Below are positions 62,632 to 64,000 of a stretch of 64,000 nt of DNA, piece by piece. The position numbers were made by a program, and so were the translations under genes. Positions within the stretch are counted from its first letter, which is position 1. Each line of letters opens with the position of its first letter. The stretch lies in assembly GCA_050951465.1 (NCBI GenBank), contig JBMNJC010000028.1, positions 107,763 to 171,762 of the forward strand, read 5' to 3'. This DNA is from JAAZHD01 sp012510895 (GTDB lineage Bacteria; Bacillota; Clostridia; Caldicoprobacterales; DTU083). The notes below the pieces were generated by a model, which searched no databases, had not been told where the DNA came from, and was given only the letters and a program-made list of their open reading frames with translations.

Positions 62632-63794
62632 TGAAAATTTGTATAATAGCATCAAATTATCCAACTGGTAATAACCATGTTCACATTTTCCTTAAAAACG
62701 TAGTAACAGAATTCGTGGATAGAGGCATTGAATGTAACGTAATAGCACCTCAAAGCATTATTGCTTTACTATTTAAACGTAAAAAATCAAGAAAATTTAT
62801 TTCAGAACGTAAGACAAATAAAGGAAATAAATATATGGTGTTTTCACCAATTTATTTTGTATTCCCTAAGATAAAATTTGCAGGTTTCAATTTTAGTGAT
62901 TTAACAAAAAAATCATTTATTCGTTCGGTATTTAGAGAATACAAAAAAAGAAAGATTTCTGCAGATGTGATTTATTCGCATTTTATACATGCTGGTATAG
63001 CAGGGGTTGCATTAGCTCATAAATTGAAAATACCATCTTTTATAGCTAATGGCGAATGTGATACAGCAGAGTCAGTTAAATATCTTAGTGCTAAATTTGT
63101 GGATGAAACTCTAAAAAATGTGACTGGAATTATTTCTGTTTCCTCGAAAAACAAAAATGAAATTCTAGATATGTGTAATAACGATCAGTTTATTGCTAAT
63201 AAAATTACTGTTATTCCAAACTCTGTTGATACGACAAAATTTTATAAGAAAGATAAAAAACAGTGTAGAAAAGCATTAGGCTTTCCTTTGGATGAGTTTA
63301 TTATTTCCTTTACAGGTAGTTTTATTGAGAGAAAAGGTGTTAAGCTACTATCTGAAGTTATTGATAAAATGGATAATGTATACTCAATTTTCATAGGGAG
63401 AGGGAACCAACCACCTACATGTAAGAATATATTATTTTGCGGTAGTCTTGACAACGCAAAAATTTGCAATTATTTAAACGCTGCGGATGTTTTTGTTTTA
63501 CCTACATTAGCTGAAGGATGTTCTAATGCTATTGTAGAAGCATTAGCATGTGGGTTACCAATTGTTTCATCTGACCTCCCTTTTAATGATGATATCTTAG
63601 ATGAGACTTGTTCAATAAAAATTGATCCACTTGATGCAAGACAGATTAAGGAAGCGATTAATGTGTTGAAAGAAGACTCTATTTTGCGCGAACAGTTGTC
63701 TCATGGGAGCTTAAAAAAAGCTGAGAGTTTAAAATTATCTACACGGGTCGATAAAATCTTAACATTTATAAATGAAAAATCTGTTAATAAATAA
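62631..63794 (+). CDS. Family 4 (GT-B) glycosyltransferase
   Basis: 387 aa. N-terminal Rossmann half with ICIIASNYPTGNNHVHIFLKN; C-terminal half with VIPNSVDTTKF, the FTGSFIERKGVKLL loop and the nucleotide-sugar motif LPTLAEGCSNAIVEALACGLPIV carrying the E-x7-E glutamates. It acts on the cytoplasmic face. Its ATG overlaps the stop of the preceding pyruvyltransferase relic (TAATG). Confidence 0.95.
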   Translation: MKICIIASNYPTGNNHVHIFLKNVVTEFVDRGIECNVIAPQSIIALLFKRKKSRKFISERKTNKGNKYMVFSPIYFVFPKIKFAGFNFSDLTKKSFIRSVFREYKKRKISADVIYSHFIHAGIAGVALAHKLKIPSFIANGECDTAESVKYLSAKFVDETLKNVTGIISVSSKNKNEILDMCNNDQFIANKITVIPNSVDTTKFYKKDKKQCRKALGFPLDEFIISFTGSFIERKGVKLLSEVIDKMDNVYSIFIGRGNQPPTCKNILFCGSLDNAKICNYLNAADVFVLPTLAEGCSNAIVEALACGLPIVSSDLPFNDDILDETCSIKIDPLDARQIKEAINVLKEDSILREQLSHGSLKKAESLKLSTRVDKILTFINEKSVNK

Positions 63795-63807
63795 AGAAGG
63801 AAAAACC

Positions 63808-64000
63808 ATGAAATGTATTATTTCTCAAAAAAGTTCGTATAAATTAAAGCTTGTTGATATACTTTTTGTTATTATGCTAATTGTTAATTTGGCTTTACCA
63901 AACATGAATATTTGGTATGTAAGAGCAATTTTTATTATAATGTTTGAATGTTATATCATGATATTTGGTTTCTATAAGAAAAAAGGAAACACCAGATACC
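63808..64000 (+). CDS. Hydrophobic protein, start only (possible O-antigen polymerase)
   Basis: Open to the window end; 64 residues seen. ATG 63808 follows AGAAGGA. After a polar N-terminus there are two close hydrophobic helices (ILFVIMLIVNLAL and AIFIIMFECYIMIFGF). The position in the locus suggests a polymerase (Wzy) or flippase, which the visible part cannot confirm. Confidence 0.6.
   Translation, partial: MKCIISQKSSYKLKLVDILFVIMLIVNLALPNMNIWYVRAIFIIMFECYIMIFGFYKKKGNTRY

Overview
The window is low-GC chromosomal DNA of an anaerobic, probably spore-forming member of the Clostridia (Firmicutes). This rests on strong AGGAGG-type ribosome binding sites, a guanine riboswitch and an L-box (lysine) riboswitch, Bacillus/Clostridium-type LexA boxes, a PerR-rubrerythrin pair, a SpoIID-like protein, DUF134/DUF5320 genes and an AMMECR1/radical-SAM pair. 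No species can be named from the sequence alone.

Layout. 1-2.3 kb: end of the purine pathway (purH tail, purD). 2.3-5.7 kb: zinc-ribbon protein, a LigB-like dioxygenase/AMMECR1 fusion with its radical SAM partner, and an OsmC protein. 5.8-7.6 kb: guanine riboswitch and NCS2 purine permease. 7.6-11.3 kb (minus strand): a lysine-riboswitch-controlled asd-dapA-dapB operon in which DapB carries aspartokinase-like ACT domains. 11.4-25.2 kb: mostly housekeeping genes (M20 hydrolase, YesL/DUF624, methyltransferase, cold-shock protein, Hsp33, TPR protein, YkvI, DUF1189, CCA-adding enzyme, SpoIID-like, DUF2207). 25.1-27.9 kb: an SsuABC/TauABC-type ABC importer. 28.0-28.2 kb: tRNA-Thr(CGT) and tRNA-Pro(CGG). 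28.3-36.9 kb: aldo/keto reductase, an SOS-regulated Y-family polymerase with a convergent SOS-regulated small gene, enolase-superfamily enzyme, 2-hydroxyacid dehydrogenase, PerR-rubrerythrin, a mechanosensitive-channel-like protein and an unknown Cys-rich protein. 36.9-41 kb: sialidase-like, sulfatase and FAD oxidoreductase genes in one direction. 41-42 kb: DUF134 regulator and DUF5320 protein sharing a repeated operator-like sequence.

From 42 kb the region is accessory and decaying. It holds two near-identical copies of one DDE insertion sequence in opposite orientation (42040-43699 and 54011-55673, each with a 6-bp target duplication), an IS256 element, an IS1182-like element, a relic of a serine-recombinase element inside a truncated yyaL gene, and a sigma-factor-like gene split by an in-frame TAG. 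53.1-64 kb is an exopolysaccharide/capsule locus (CpsC, broken CpsD kinase, CpsB phosphatase, initiating sugar transferase, epimerase, glycosyltransferases, pyruvyltransferase, start of a membrane protein). In it the tyrosine kinase, one glycosyltransferase and the pyruvyltransferase are all disrupted.

The observations most worth following are the DapB-ACT fusion under an L-box, the three-copy operator around DUF134/DUF5320, the twin LexA boxes flanking the polymerase and its small neighbour, the hairpin between the Shine-Dalgarno and the start codon of purD, the amber-split sigma-like gene, and the kinase gene whose deletion appears to predate its IS insertion.
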